Shown one piece after another: positions 24,734 through 33,545 of a DNA stretch of 41,809 nt. The first letter of the stretch is position 1, and each line of letters begins with the position of its first letter. The notes below the pieces were generated by a model, which made no database searches, was not told the origin of the DNA, and was given only the letters and a program-made list of their open reading frames with translations. The translations under genes and the position numbers were made by a program. Location of the stretch: positions 1-41,809 of the forward strand of contig JAATFA010000096.1 of the NCBI GenBank assembly GCA_015655445.1, given 5' to 3'. The DNA is from Actinomycetales bacterium (lineage in GTDB: Bacteria; Actinomycetota; Actinomycetes; Actinomycetales; Microbacteriaceae).

Positions 24734-25747
24734 ATGGTTCCCCCTTCGGCCGTGCGTCGCCCCTTCGCCCTGTTCGCCTCGCTGCTCGCCATCGCGCTCG
24801 TCCTGGCGGGGTGCGCCTCGACCGGCTCACGCTCCTCGGACGCCGGCTCGGCGGCCGCGTGGACGTACACCGACGCGACGGGCGCGACGATCAGCGTGGA
24901 CCACAGGCCCACGCGCATCGCGGCGTTCGCCGACCAGGCGCTCACCCTGTTCAGCTACGGGATCACGCCCGTCGCCGTCTTCGGTCGCGTGCCCGTGAAG
25001 ACGGACTCGCGCTTCGCCGACTTCGACCTCTCGAAGACGACGATCGTCGGCAACGAATACGGCGAGATCGACCTCGAGAAGCTCGCGGCGGCCAAGCCCG
25101 ACCTCATCGTCACGGGCATCTACCCGACCGACCGCAAGGGCACGCTCGACACGACGCAGCCGGACTACGGGATCACCGACCTCGAGCAGCAGAAGCAGCT
25201 CCAGGCGATCGCGCCCATCGTCACCGTGAAGGTCGGCGGCGCGGGCCAGGACGTCATCGACGCCAACGTGAAGCTCGCCGAGGAGCTCGGCGCGAAGCCC
25301 GACACGATCGCCGCGGCGAAGAAGAGGTTCGACGACGCGGCCGCGCGCCTCACCGCCGTCGCGAAGGCGCGCCCCGACATCGAGGTGACGCAGATGTACG
25401 CGGACGCGGACGGCGTCTACCTCGTCAAGCCCGACGACGAGCCCGTCACCCAGCTCTACAAGAGCCTCGGCGTGAACCTCACCGATCTGCACCCGGACGG
25501 CGAGTACTACTGGGACAAGTACAGCTGGGAGAACGCGCACCAGATGATGACGGGCGACGTGCTGCTCGTCAACGTCGAGGGCTATCAGGTCGCCGACCTG
25601 AAGAAGCAGGCCACGTTCGCCGACGACCCGGCGCTCCAGGCCGGCCAGGTCTACCCGTGGATCGACGCCGCGCTCAACTACTCGGCACAGGCCGAGCAGA
25701 TGACGAAGCTCGCCGACCTCATCGAGAAGGCGAAGTCCGTCGTGTGA
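24734..25747 (+). CDS. Iron-siderophore ABC transporter substrate-binding lipoprotein
   Basis: A 337-aa periplasmic-binding-protein-type lipoprotein (PF01497). The N-terminus is a lipoprotein signal peptide ending in the lipobox LAGC, so Cys ~26 is lipidated and the protein is anchored outside the membrane. YTDATGATISVDHRPTRIAAFADQALTLFSYGI and LEKLAAAKPDLIVTGIY are family strands of the N lobe; the C lobe ends with INPW-like VYPWIDAALNYSAQAEQM. ATG 24734 lies 6 nt after TACCCT inside the IdeR box, so it is leaderless. The exact siderophore is unknown; no biosynthesis genes are here, so a foreign siderophore is possible. Confidence 0.94.
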   Translation: MVPPSAVRRPFALFASLLAIALVLAGCASTGSRSSDAGSAAAWTYTDATGATISVDHRPTRIAAFADQALTLFSYGITPVAVFGRVPVKTDSRFADFDLSKTTIVGNEYGEIDLEKLAAAKPDLIVTGIYPTDRKGTLDTTQPDYGITDLEQQKQLQAIAPIVTVKVGGAGQDVIDANVKLAEELGAKPDTIAAAKKRFDDAAARLTAVAKARPDIEVTQMYADADGVYLVKPDDEPVTQLYKSLGVNLTDLHPDGEYYWDKYSWENAHQMMTGDVLLVNVEGYQVADLKKQATFADDPALQAGQVYPWIDAALNYSAQAEQMTKLADLIEKAKSVV

Positions 25748-25851
25748 GCTCCGCGCGGGACGGCGCCGGGCGGGGTCGTCGGCCCACGGACTCGTCGGGC
25801 AGCGGCGCCGGCGGCACGGCGGCATCCCAGCACAGCTGCATCAAGAGCTCA
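25748..25851. other. Intergenic gap between convergent genes; repeated CGGCGCCG
   Basis: No gene. The palindromic octamer CGGCGCCG occurs at 25761-25768 and 25803-25810 and the copies could pair into a stem, a possible two-way terminator between the iron operon and the convergent ATPase gene. The gap also marks the change from very G+C-rich genes to genes with more A/T-ending codons. Confidence 0.3.
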
Positions 25852-28374
25852 CTAGGCCACTCTTTGCCTGGGTCTCCAGAAGATCCGTTTCGTCAGCTCG
25901 TTAGCGAGGAGATAGACCACCGCGATCGACACGACCGTGAGCAGCAGGGGCCCTGGTATGGCGACCAGCCCGAGCGGCTTCGCCAGCGCCGAGTACGGCA
26001 AGCAGACGGAGACCGCCGCGACGGCGATGCTGGCGACGACGATCCATCTGCTGGGCTTGCTGCGGAAGAACGGGCGGCGGGTGCGCAGCACGAAGAGAAC
26101 CGCCACCTCGGTCAAGATCGAGCCGAGGAACCAGGCGCTCCTGAACTCCGCGACGCGAGCGTGAAAGGTCCATTCGAGCACCGCGAAGGTCGTGAGATCG
26201 AAGACCGAGCTGAGTGCGCCGAACACGATCATGTAGCTGCGGATCAACCGCACGTTCCAGCGCTGCGGTCGTCGCAGTTGCGCCGCGTCCACGGAATCCG
26301 TGGCGATGAAGGTCGCCGGCAGGTCGGTCAACAGGTTGATCAACAGAATCTGACTCGCCAACAGCGGCAGGAACGGCAGCACTGCGGCCGCAACCGCCAT
26401 GCTGAGCACGTTGCCGAAGCTCGCACTCGTGGTCATGAAGACGTACTTCATGGTGTTGGCGAACGTGCGGCGGCCCTGCCTCATCCCGTCGAGCAGCACG
26501 CCGAGATCCTTGTCCAGCAGCACGATGTCGGCCGCCTCCTTCGCCACGTCGACGGCGCTCTCGACGGAAATCCCGACCTCCGCCGCACGCAGCGCCGGCG
26601 AGTCGTTGATGCCGTCGCCGAGGTAGCCGACGACGTGCCTGGACGCTCGAAGCGCCGTGACGATGCGCTCCTTCTGAAGCGGGTTCAACTCGGCGAACAC
26701 CGCGACACTCGCCGCCGCTGCGGCCAGATCCTCATCGGCGAGCGCATCGACGTCGCCGCCGACCATCACGAGCTCGGTGCTGAGACCGACGAGGTTCGCG
26801 ACGTGGGCCGCGACCAGGTGGTTGTCCCCGGTCAGCATCCTCACCGAGATCCCATTCGCTGCGAGTTGAGCGAGGGTCGCAGGCGCATCGGGCTTGACGG
26901 GATCCGCGAAGGTCACGAATCCGACCAAGCACATCCCCGACTCGTCGGTCACGGTCGCCGCCGTCGCGCCATCGAGCGAGCGAGTGGCGAGTCCGAGCAC
27001 CCGGTAGCCGTCGTCGCTGAGCTCGTGGAAGAGCTTCTGGATGTCGTCGTGGGCCGTCACGATGGCGGCGACAGAGCCGTCAGCGGAGACGACTGTCGTG
27101 CAGACCTGCAGGATGGCGTCGAGCGCGCCTTTGCAGATGAGCAACGGCGGGTCGGCGCCGTCCTTCACGAGCACGCTGAGCCGACGGCGGTCGAAGTCGT
27201 ACGGCACCTCGTCGATCGTGATCACCGTATCCGCGTCACATGTCACGCCAGCGACAATCGCGTCGTCGATCGGATTCTTCAGTCCGATCTGCAGAGATGC
27301 GTTGAGGTAGGCGAGGCGCTCGACAACGCCACTCGGTTCTCCGTCAACGGCCATCGCCCGGTCGAGCGTCACCTCCCCCTGGGTCATCGTGCCGGTCTTG
27401 TCCGAACACAACACCGTCATGGCGCCGAAGTCCTCGATCGAATCGAGTCGTCGCACGATGACACGCCTCTTGGCGATCGCGCGGGCCCCCTGCGCGAGGC
27501 TGATGCTCACGATCGTCGGCAGCAGCTGCGGCGTGAGCCCGACGGCCAGCGCGAGAGAGAACAGCACCGAATCGAGCGGCGGCCGTCGCAGAAGCACGTT
27601 GACGATGAAGATCGCCACAACGAGCACGAGCATTGTCCGGGTGAGGAGCAGGCCGAACGATGTCAGCCCCTTCTCGAAACCCGTGCGTGGGGATGCCTTC
27701 GTCAGGTGAGCGGATACCGAGCCGATCTCCGTGGACTGCCCCGTGCCGACGACGACGACGGTGCCGCTTCCGCTCGCGACGTGCGTGCCCAGGAAGACCA
27801 TGTTCGCACGGGCGGTGAGTGGGCTGTCCACGGCGCTCGTGCCGGGAGACTTCTCGGACGGGAAGGTCTCGCCGGTGAGCGCGGACTCGTCCACCTGCAG
27901 CCCGTTCGAGGTCAACACGATGCTGTCGCCCGGCACGAGATCGCCGGCCGTGAGCTGCACCACGTCGCCCGGCACGATGGACGTGATCGGCAGAGGCTGG
28001 ATGGCGCCATCGCGGAACACCTCCGCCTTCACCTCGACCGCGGAGACCAGCGCGCCTATCGCACGCCCCGCGCTGCGCTCCTGGACGAATCCGAGCAGGC
28101 CGGAGATGAGGATGATGACCAGGATGATGATGGAATCGACCGCGTCGCCGAGCGCCCAGGCCAGAATCGTCGCCGCGACCAGAATGAGCACGATCGGGCT
28201 GAGGAACTGTCGCGCAAGAAGCCGCGCGGACGACGTCTGCCTGGACGCAGGCAGGACGTTCGACCCGACCTCCCTCAGCCTCGCTGCGGCCTGCTCCGCC
28301 GTCAGACCGGCGGCGGTCGAGCCGAGAGATGTGATCAGCTCGGTCGACGGCTCGTTCCAGAAGGCCGTGGTCAC
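25852..28374 (-). CDS. MgtA-like P-type ATPase (P3B type, cation-translocating)
   Basis: An 840-aa P-type ATPase. N-terminal cation-ATPase domain GLTAEQAAARLREVGSN; actuator motif LTGETFPSEK; phosphorylation site CSDKTGTMTQGE; hinge GDGINDSPALRAAEVGISVESAVDVAKEAADIVLLDKDL; about ten TMs. The stretch around TM4 and GAMTVLCSDKTGT is that of Mg2+-transporting P3B enzymes. But the TM4 cation-site motif, PEMLP in MgtA, reads TPQLLPTIVS here, losing the usual Glu, so the ion may not be Mg2+. GTG 28374 overlaps the stop of the phosphoketolase remnant by GTGA and has no good ribosome-binding site, so translation is probably coupled. Last gene of the gad operon; it may help ion balance under acid stress (inference). 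Confidence 0.88.
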   Translation of the reverse strand: MTTAFWNEPSTELITSLGSTAAGLTAEQAAARLREVGSNVLPASRQTSSARLLARQFLSPIVLILVAATILAWALGDAVDSIIILVIILISGLLGFVQERSAGRAIGALVSAVEVKAEVFRDGAIQPLPITSIVPGDVVQLTAGDLVPGDSIVLTSNGLQVDESALTGETFPSEKSPGTSAVDSPLTARANMVFLGTHVASGSGTVVVVGTGQSTEIGSVSAHLTKASPRTGFEKGLTSFGLLLTRTMLVLVVAIFIVNVLLRRPPLDSVLFSLALAVGLTPQLLPTIVSISLAQGARAIAKRRVIVRRLDSIEDFGAMTVLCSDKTGTMTQGEVTLDRAMAVDGEPSGVVERLAYLNASLQIGLKNPIDDAIVAGVTCDADTVITIDEVPYDFDRRRLSVLVKDGADPPLLICKGALDAILQVCTTVVSADGSVAAIVTAHDDIQKLFHELSDDGYRVLGLATRSLDGATAATVTDESGMCLVGFVTFADPVKPDAPATLAQLAANGISVRMLTGDNHLVAAHVANLVGLSTELVMVGGDVDALADEDLAAAAASVAVFAELNPLQKERIVTALRASRHVVGYLGDGINDSPALRAAEVGISVESAVDVAKEAADIVLLDKDLGVLLDGMRQGRRTFANTMKYVFMTTSASFGNVLSMAVAAAVLPFLPLLASQILLINLLTDLPATFIATDSVDAAQLRRPQRWNVRLIRSYMIVFGALSSVFDLTTFAVLEWTFHARVAEFRSAWFLGSILTEVAVLFVLRTRRPFFRSKPSRWIVVASIAVAAVSVCLPYSALAKPLGLVAIPGPLLLTVVSIAVVYLLANELTKRIFWRPRQRVA

Positions 28375-28819
28375 GCTCGGCGCCCGGCTGCCGCGTCCAC
28401 GGTCGGTGAGTGCACGCCGCCTCCAGAGTGCGTGAACGAGGAGGATCCGACCTGGACGTGCACCCGCATGTCCTGGCGGAGCGTCGCCTCGCGCTCGGCA
28501 GGCCCGTCGACGGAGCCGGGAGTCTCGGGCGAGGGGTGGCCGGGGATTCCGCCGGGGAAGGAGGATGGGGGGAGCAGGGTCTTCATGCCCTCGTCGATCC
28601 GCTCGATCCGGGCGTCGTTCCCCAGTGCCCGAGGAGCCTGGGCTTGATGTCCCCTCGGATCAGCGGCCGCGGCAGAAGCGGGTTGTCGAGCGGACAGATC
28701 TGCCCGACCGACAGACAGCGGGCTGCGCGCGACCAGATGTCGAGCTCCGTGAGCGTCTTCTCGGTCACGTCACAGGGGGCGCAGAACGTCCAGGCCGTCG
28801 TGCTCCTGGTTCCGCTCAT
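28371..28819 (-). pseudogene. Phosphoketolase (xfp) remnant
   Basis: Two minus-strand frames carry pieces of the D-xylulose 5-phosphate/fructose 6-phosphate phosphoketolase N-terminus. The first opens at ATG 28819, overlapping the gadC stop by ATGA, and contains [14 protein letters not shown] and [14 protein letters not shown], then stops at 28583. The second, in another frame, contains [11 protein letters not shown] and SFPGGIPGHPSPETPGS. Between HWGTTPG and DEGM an intact enzyme has roughly 50-60 residues; here they are gone, and the rest of the ~800-aa enzyme is missing after PETPGS. So this was a full operon member that has been deleted down to ~450 bp. The tail before the ATPase (RDMRVHVQVGSSS region) I cannot assign. 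Confidence 0.85.
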
Positions 28820-30414
28820 CGCGTTCTCGTCCGCCGTCGACGCTCGACGACCTCCGGCGCCACTGCCATCGGGGCATGAAGCGCTGGCGTTTGGAAGCTT
28901 GCCTCGTGCAGTTCCTGCTCGGCACGCCCGTCGCGCCAGTCTGGCTTCCGGAGCCGGAAGATCACCAGCGCGGCGCTCAAGAAGACGATCAGGCCGGCCG
29001 TGACCAGCACGACGTAGACAACCGGATCTCCGACGGGAAGTTGGGTCGGAGGAAAGAACGATACGAGCAGGGAGAATGCGACCGCCGCGAAGCCGACCCC
29101 GGCAACAATCCACATTCCGACCTTGCCGCCGGGAATCGCGAACGCACGTGCAAGGTCCGGCTTGGTGTATCGGAGCCGTATCGCGGCGGCATACATCAGC
29201 ATGTACATCACGATGTAGAGGCTGATCGTGACTGTGGAGATCAGGAAGAAAGCGCCGCTGACGTCGGCTGTGAACAGATAGACCGATGAGACCGCTGTGA
29301 CGATGATCGCTTGGATGACGAGGATGTTCCGCGGCGCACCGCGCTTGTTGGTCCTCTGCATGAGAGGTGGCAGCAGGCCGTCGTGAGCGGTCGCGAGGAG
29401 CCCCCTGCTGGGGGACGCCAACCAGGCAAGCGCTCCGCTGAGCGCGCCGAAGGCAATGAGTGCGGCGAGTAGTTGCACGATCCAGCCGACATGCCATTGG
29501 CCGACGAGCACCGTCTCGAATGCTTCGAAGACACCCGTCTGGATGACGAGCTTGTCGTAGGGCACAAGGGCGGCGACGGCGAGGGAACCGAGCAGAAAGA
29601 CAGCGACCGAAATGACCGATGCCAACAGCATCGCCGAGGGGAATCCGCGTCTCGGGTTCTTCATCTCTCCGACGTGCACCGACTGGACCTCGACGCCTGC
29701 GAAGAGCAGCATAATATTGCCGAGGAAAGCTAGCGATCCGAGGCCGTTCAGAAGGGGCAGCAGGCGAGGACCGGCAGCACCGTCGACGACGTGGCTGACC
29801 GCTGGATCCGTGGCCGTCGACCAGCCCATGCCGTGGCCGGCGATCGCCCACCAGAGGAACAGGAGAACGAGCACCGCCCCGGGTACCACAGTGCCGACCA
29901 GGAACCCGTACTTCGCGACCCGGGCGAGGACCGCGTTGCCGCGAAGCGCAAGGAGTGTGGCGAGCCAGTAGCTGATGATGCAGAAGACGCCGACGTAGAT
30001 GTGGGCATCGGCCAGGCCGGCGTCGTTCAGGGCGAACGCTGCAGCAGCTGCCGCGAAGCCGAGCCCCGTCGGAAACCAGACGACGTTCTGGATCCATTGG
30101 AGCCAGATCCCCACGAAGCCCCACCGTTGTCCGAACGCCTCGCCGATCCAGGTGTAGACGCCGCCCGTGCGGTCGGAGAACGCGCTTCCGAGCTCCGCCG
30201 ACACGAGGGCAGCGGGCACGAGGAAGAGGATGACCGCGAAGCCGATGTAGGTGAACATCGTGAGCTCTTCTTTGGCCATGACCGGCAGCCCACGCAAACT
30301 CGTGACGACCGCAGCTGCGGTGAGGAAGCCCACGGTCGGAACCGACATGAACGCGCTCTTCTTGACGTTCGGTTCTCTGGCACCGCTGGGGTGGTCCGAG
30401 CTCGCACGGATCAT
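28816..30414 (-). CDS. gadC: Glutamate/GABA-type antiporter, APC superfamily (GadC-like)
   Basis: A 532-aa APC transporter with about twelve helices: [51 protein letters not shown] is the classic opening of the glutamate:GABA antiporter group, followed by [17 protein letters not shown] and [26 protein letters not shown] hydrophilic C-terminal tail of ~60 residues ([19 protein letters not shown] end) could serve as the C-plug known in GadC. ATG 30414 overlaps the gadB stop by ATGA; the ORF-track start at 30645 lies inside gadB. With gadB it would import glutamate and export GABA, consuming a cytoplasmic proton per cycle. Confidence 0.92.
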   Translation of the reverse strand: MIRASSDHPSGAREPNVKKSAFMSVPTVGFLTAAAVVTSLRGLPVMAKEELTMFTYIGFAVILFLVPAALVSAELGSAFSDRTGGVYTWIGEAFGQRWGFVGIWLQWIQNVVWFPTGLGFAAAAAAFALNDAGLADAHIYVGVFCIISYWLATLLALRGNAVLARVAKYGFLVGTVVPGAVLVLLFLWWAIAGHGMGWSTATDPAVSHVVDGAAGPRLLPLLNGLGSLAFLGNIMLLFAGVEVQSVHVGEMKNPRRGFPSAMLLASVISVAVFLLGSLAVAALVPYDKLVIQTGVFEAFETVLVGQWHVGWIVQLLAALIAFGALSGALAWLASPSRGLLATAHDGLLPPLMQRTNKRGAPRNILVIQAIIVTAVSSVYLFTADVSGAFFLISTVTISLYIVMYMLMYAAAIRLRYTKPDLARAFAIPGGKVGMWIVAGVGFAAVAFSLLVSFFPPTQLPVGDPVVYVVLVTAGLIVFLSAALVIFRLRKPDWRDGRAEQELHEASFQTPALHAPMAVAPEVVERRRRTRTR

Positions 30415-31841
30415 CGCGTCACCGGTTCGGCCGCGACGGCCGGGACGGCGTCGTGATGGAAGCCGGCACCTTCGGCGTCTGTGAGCTTCCTCGACGGGGG
30501 CCGATCGTCGAGCTTCGCCATGCCGCGCCGCATGTCCTCCAAGAGAAGGTCGGCCATGTCGATGCTGAAGCCATGCCGCACGATGATGCGCTGCACGACC
30601 ACGGCGTCCTGCCCAGCGGGCAGCGTGTACGCAGGGACCAGCCATCCGCGCGTGCGCAGCTCTTCAGCGAGGTCGAACAGGTTGTGCGCATGCTCGCCCA
30701 CGCCGAGCTTCCAGGTCACCGCGGGGATGCCGAGGCTCGGGTCACCACCGAAAACGAGTTCGCACCTGCCGAGCGCAGCGATCCCGGACGCAAGGTGCTG
30801 CGCGACCTGGTAGGTCGCGGCCTGGATGTTGCGGTAGCCCTCCCTTCCGAGACGAAGGAAGAGGTAGTACGAGGAGATGACCTTACCGCCGGGGCGAGAG
30901 AAGTTGAGGTTGAACGTCGCCATCTCGCCCCCGAGGTAGTTGACGTTGAAGACCAACTCGTCGGGAAGGTCGGCGCGCTCGCGCCAGATGACCCAGCCGC
31001 TCCCGATCGGCGCGAGCCCCGTCTTGTGACCGGATGCGTTGATGGACTTCACTCGAGGGAGCCGGAAGTCCCACTCGATCTCGGCCGCGCAGAACGGCGC
31101 GACGAAACCGCCGCTGGCCGCATCCACATGAATCGGAACGTCGAGCCCCGTCCGCTCCTGCAGATCGTCGAGCGCGGCGCTGATGGCGGAGACGTTCTCG
31201 AACAGGCCGGTGAACGTCTGCCCGAAGGTGACCACGACGGCGATGGTGTTCTCATCGCACTGAGCGACGGCCTCCTCGGGAGTCATGACATACTGCTCGT
31301 TCATCGGCACCTGGCGGGTCTCGACGTCGAAGTACCGGCCGAACTTCTCCCAGCAGACCTGCACGGGGCCGCACACGAAATTCGGGCTCGCCGTCGATCT
31401 TCCGGCGGCGATGCGGTTCGCCTTCCACCTCCACTTCGCGGCGAGACCTCCGAGCATGGCGGCCTCGCTGGAACCGGTCGTCGACGTGCCCATCGTCCTC
31501 GCCGCGTCGGGTGAGTTGAAGAGGTCGGCGAGCATGTGCACGCATCGGCTCTCCAGCTCGGCCGTCTGCGGGTACTCGTCTTTGTCGATGATGTTCTTCT
31601 CGAGCGAGTCGGCCATGAGCTGGCGGACCTCAGGCTCCACCCACGTCGTGCAGAAGGTGGCGAGGTTCATGCGCGCGACCCCGTCGAGCATGAGCTCGTC
31701 GTTCACCAACTGGTAGACGTCGCGCGGGTCTTCTTCGTGGAGCGGGAAGTGCGCACGCGGTGCTCTCGTGGTCATCGACGGGGAGGCGTACACGTCGCTG
31801 AGTCCGTTGTTCGGCGAGGCGGGATCCTCTGCGGCCGTCAT
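30411..31841 (-). CDS. gadB: Glutamate decarboxylase
   Basis: A 476-aa PLP enzyme turning glutamate into GABA and CO2. Family landmarks in order: [57 protein letters not shown], the PLP-ring region [14 protein letters not shown], and the PLP-binding Lys in [14 protein letters not shown]. Length and order match bacterial GadB. The C-terminus ends with a His-containing tail (GAGFHHDAV), as in pH-responsive GadB proteins where the tail closes the site at neutral pH (family knowledge; here inferred). ATG 31841 overlaps the stop of the preceding 74-aa gene by ATGA, and gadC follows with the same overlap. Confidence 0.95.
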   Translation of the reverse strand: MTAAEDPASPNNGLSDVYASPSMTTRAPRAHFPLHEEDPRDVYQLVNDELMLDGVARMNLATFCTTWVEPEVRQLMADSLEKNIIDKDEYPQTAELESRCVHMLADLFNSPDAARTMGTSTTGSSEAAMLGGLAAKWRWKANRIAAGRSTASPNFVCGPVQVCWEKFGRYFDVETRQVPMNEQYVMTPEEAVAQCDENTIAVVVTFGQTFTGLFENVSAISAALDDLQERTGLDVPIHVDAASGGFVAPFCAAEIEWDFRLPRVKSINASGHKTGLAPIGSGWVIWRERADLPDELVFNVNYLGGEMATFNLNFSRPGGKVISSYYLFLRLGREGYRNIQAATYQVAQHLASGIAALGRCELVFGGDPSLGIPAVTWKLGVGEHAHNLFDLAEELRTRGWLVPAYTLPAGQDAVVVQRIIVRHGFSIDMADLLLEDMRRGMAKLDDRPPSRKLTDAEGAGFHHDAVPAVAAEPVTR

Positions 31842-32062
31842 GACGCTTCGTCGTCGTGATCGGCAGCGGCCAGCTGCTCCGAGTCGACCACTCGGGGCGA
31901 CGGGGCGGTGGAGTATCGGGGCTCCCGATCAGCCAGGAGCGCGGTGACGTCGATCGGCTGGGTCGCGCCGAGATCGACGCGTGCCGGATCGTCCGCCGCC
32001 AGAGAGCGCGCGCGGTCCGCTGGCTGCCCATCGAGGGGATTGTTGGTGTTGATGGTCGTCAT
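31838..32062 (-). CDS. Small hydrophilic protein leading the gad operon, unknown
   Basis: A 74-aa acidic protein without membrane segments or Cys: MTTINTNNPLDGQPADRARS at the start and a run [10 protein letters not shown] at the end. The ATG at 32062 has AGGACAG a short way upstream. Its stop overlaps the gadB start by ATGA, the same joint used between the next genes, which argues that it is translated and that gadB depends on its translation. I do not recognise a family; it appears too long for a mere leader peptide, and could be an accessory protein of the decarboxylase. Confidence 0.6.
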   Translation of the reverse strand: MTTINTNNPLDGQPADRARSLAADDPARVDLGATQPIDVTALLADREPRYSTAPSPRVVDSEQLAAADHDDEAS

Positions 32063-32354
32063 GATGCACTGTCCTGCCCGGTCGGCCGGTATCTCAGCAG
32101 TGCGCGCGTGAGCAGTCGCTCAGCCGCGCGCGGGAGGGGGAAGGACAGGCGTCGTGGATTGCGACCTTCCGCAGCGGCCCCGAGGGCCGGACCATGAACT
32201 TCGCGTCTCCGCGGGGACGCAGCCAGGCAGACGCCTCACGTCGGCGCGTGCTTCACCTGATGGAGAGGAAGGAAAGCTGCAAGCGCGAGACGAAACACGA
32301 TGACCCCTTGTCGGCGTTAGACAGTCCGCCGCCGGGGTCTCGAGCAACATGCCC
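32063..32354 (-). promoter_or_regulatory. ~286-nt structured leader of the gad operon
   Basis: No gene is supported here. The transcript from the gad promoter would run ~286 nt before the first start codon. It can form GACCCC/GGGGTC near its 5' end enclosing GGCG/CGCC, GCGTCT/AGACGC in the middle, CGGCCC-TCG-GGGCCG, and, 40 nt before the ATG, a strong hairpin at 32102-32131 with 12 pairs around an AGTC-type tetraloop. No known riboswitch was recognised. The length and folding suggest post-initiation control. Confidence 0.45.
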
Positions 32355-32384
32355 ACTGTAGGGGTGCTCCGCCCGGCGCGTCAA
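32355..32384 (-). promoter_or_regulatory. Sigma70-type promoter of the gad operon
   Basis: On the minus strand TTGACG (32384-32379), an 18-bp spacer, then TACAGT (32360-32355): the best vegetative-type promoter in the window. The predicted start of transcription is near 32348. Confidence 0.65.
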
Positions 32385-32402
32385 TCGCCTTTCCCATGTG
32401 AG

Positions 32403-33425
32403 TCACGCTCTGCGCTCCGCGGGCACGCGGCGGCGCAGGCGGCCGTCGCCGACCTCGGGACCGCGATAGACCATGTCCATCGCGCCGATGCTCTCTCCAG
32501 GAGGGACGATCTCGTCGATGCGGTCGAGCACCTCGTCCGACAGCACGACGTCGACCCCCGCGAGGGTGTCCTCGAGCTGCTCCATGGTGCGCGGGCCCGC
32601 GATCGCCGAGGTCACGCCCGGATGCGCGATAGCGAAGGCCATCGCGAGATGGGTCAGCTTCACACCGATCTCGTCCGAGAGCGTGACCAGCTGCTCGATG
32701 GCCGCCAGCCGGCGCTCGTCGCGGAAATGCCGCATGCCCGTGCGCGCCGAGCGGAAGTTGTCGTTCTCGTGGCCGGCGCGATAGCGGCCCGTGAGCATGC
32801 CGCCGGCCAGCGGGCTGTAGACGAGTGTGCCCATCCCGTAGCGTTGGGCGACGGGCAGGATCTCGCGCTCGATCTCGCGGTCGAGGATCGAGTAGTTCGG
32901 CTGCTCGGTGCGGAACCGCTCGAAGCCGCGACGCTCAGCCACCCATTGCGCCTCGACGATCTCCGAGCCGCGCATCGACGACGAGCCGATCGCGCGCACC
33001 TTCCCCTGCCGGACGAGATCGGTGAGCGCCGACAGCGTCTCGTCGATGTCGGTCTCGGGGTCCGGGCGGTGCAGCTGATACAGGTCGATGTGGTCGGTCT
33101 GCAACCGGCGCAACGAGCGCTCGACCGCCTGCACGATCCACCGGCGGGAAGCGCCGCGATGGTTGACATCGTCATCCACCGGTCCCCAGAACTTCGTGGC
33201 GAGCACCACGTCGTCGCGGCGGCCCTTGAGCGCCTCGCCGACCACCTCCTCTGAGTCGCCGTAGCGGTCGGCGGTGTCGACGAAGTTGATCCCGGCGTCG
33301 AGCGCGCGGTGGATGATGCGGATGGCCTCGGTGCGGTCCGGGTTGCCGAGTGAGCCGAGCATCATCGCGCCGAGCGCGTACGGGGTCACCTTGATGCCGG
33401 TGCGGCCGAGGGTGCGGTACTGCAT
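32403..33425 (-). CDS. Aldo/keto reductase
   Basis: A 340-aa (alpha/beta)8-barrel NADPH-dependent reductase. The catalytic tetrad is visible: Asp and Tyr in NFVDTADRYGDSEEVVG, Lys in VVLATKFWG, and His in LYQLHRPDP. The cofactor end is in SAIAGPRTMEQLEDTLAG. ATG 33425 follows AAGGAG at 7 nt. It diverges from a TetR gene across two matching operator-like sites, so aldehyde or other electrophile induction is plausible. The preferred substrate is unknown. Confidence 0.94.
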   Translation of the reverse strand: MQYRTLGRTGIKVTPYALGAMMLGSLGNPDRTEAIRIIHRALDAGINFVDTADRYGDSEEVVGEALKGRRDDVVLATKFWGPVDDDVNHRGASRRWIVQAVERSLRRLQTDHIDLYQLHRPDPETDIDETLSALTDLVRQGKVRAIGSSSMRGSEIVEAQWVAERRGFERFRTEQPNYSILDREIEREILPVAQRYGMGTLVYSPLAGGMLTGRYRAGHENDNFRSARTGMRHFRDERRLAAIEQLVTLSDEIGVKLTHLAMAFAIAHPGVTSAIAGPRTMEQLEDTLAGVDVVLSDEVLDRIDEIVPPGESIGAMDMVYRGPEVGDGRLRRRVPAERRA

Positions 33426-33470
33426 GAGTGCTCCTTGCTGGCACCTGACGGGCGCCGTGTGGGAATATGA

Positions 33471-33520
33471 AACGGAACACTGTCCCGCTAGGTGTCGACT
33501 ATACGGAACGGTGTCCCGTT
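33471..33520. promoter_or_regulatory. Twin operators in the AKR/TetR divergent region
   Basis: AACGGAACACTGTCCCGCT (33471-33489) and TACGGAACGGTGTCCCGTT (33502-33520) are two copies of an imperfect palindrome, roughly ACGGRAC-N-TGTYCCGT, with centres 31 bp apart (about three helical turns). They occupy the whole promoter region shared by the two genes. Confidence 0.75.
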
Positions 33521-33545
33521 TATCAAGCGAGCAAGGAGACACCGG

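Noticed and set aside
28371-28586. 71-aa Pro-rich frame coupled to the MgtA-like ATPase, at first taken for an MgtL-like regulatory leader peptide.
   Set aside because: SFPGGIPGHPSPETPGS aligns with phosphoketolase, so the prolines belong to a decayed enzyme gene, not a sensing peptide.
28583-30124. 513-aa minus-strand frame over gadC.
   Set aside because: Only its last ~78 codons are meaningful (phosphoketolase start); the rest is a shadow of gadC in another frame.
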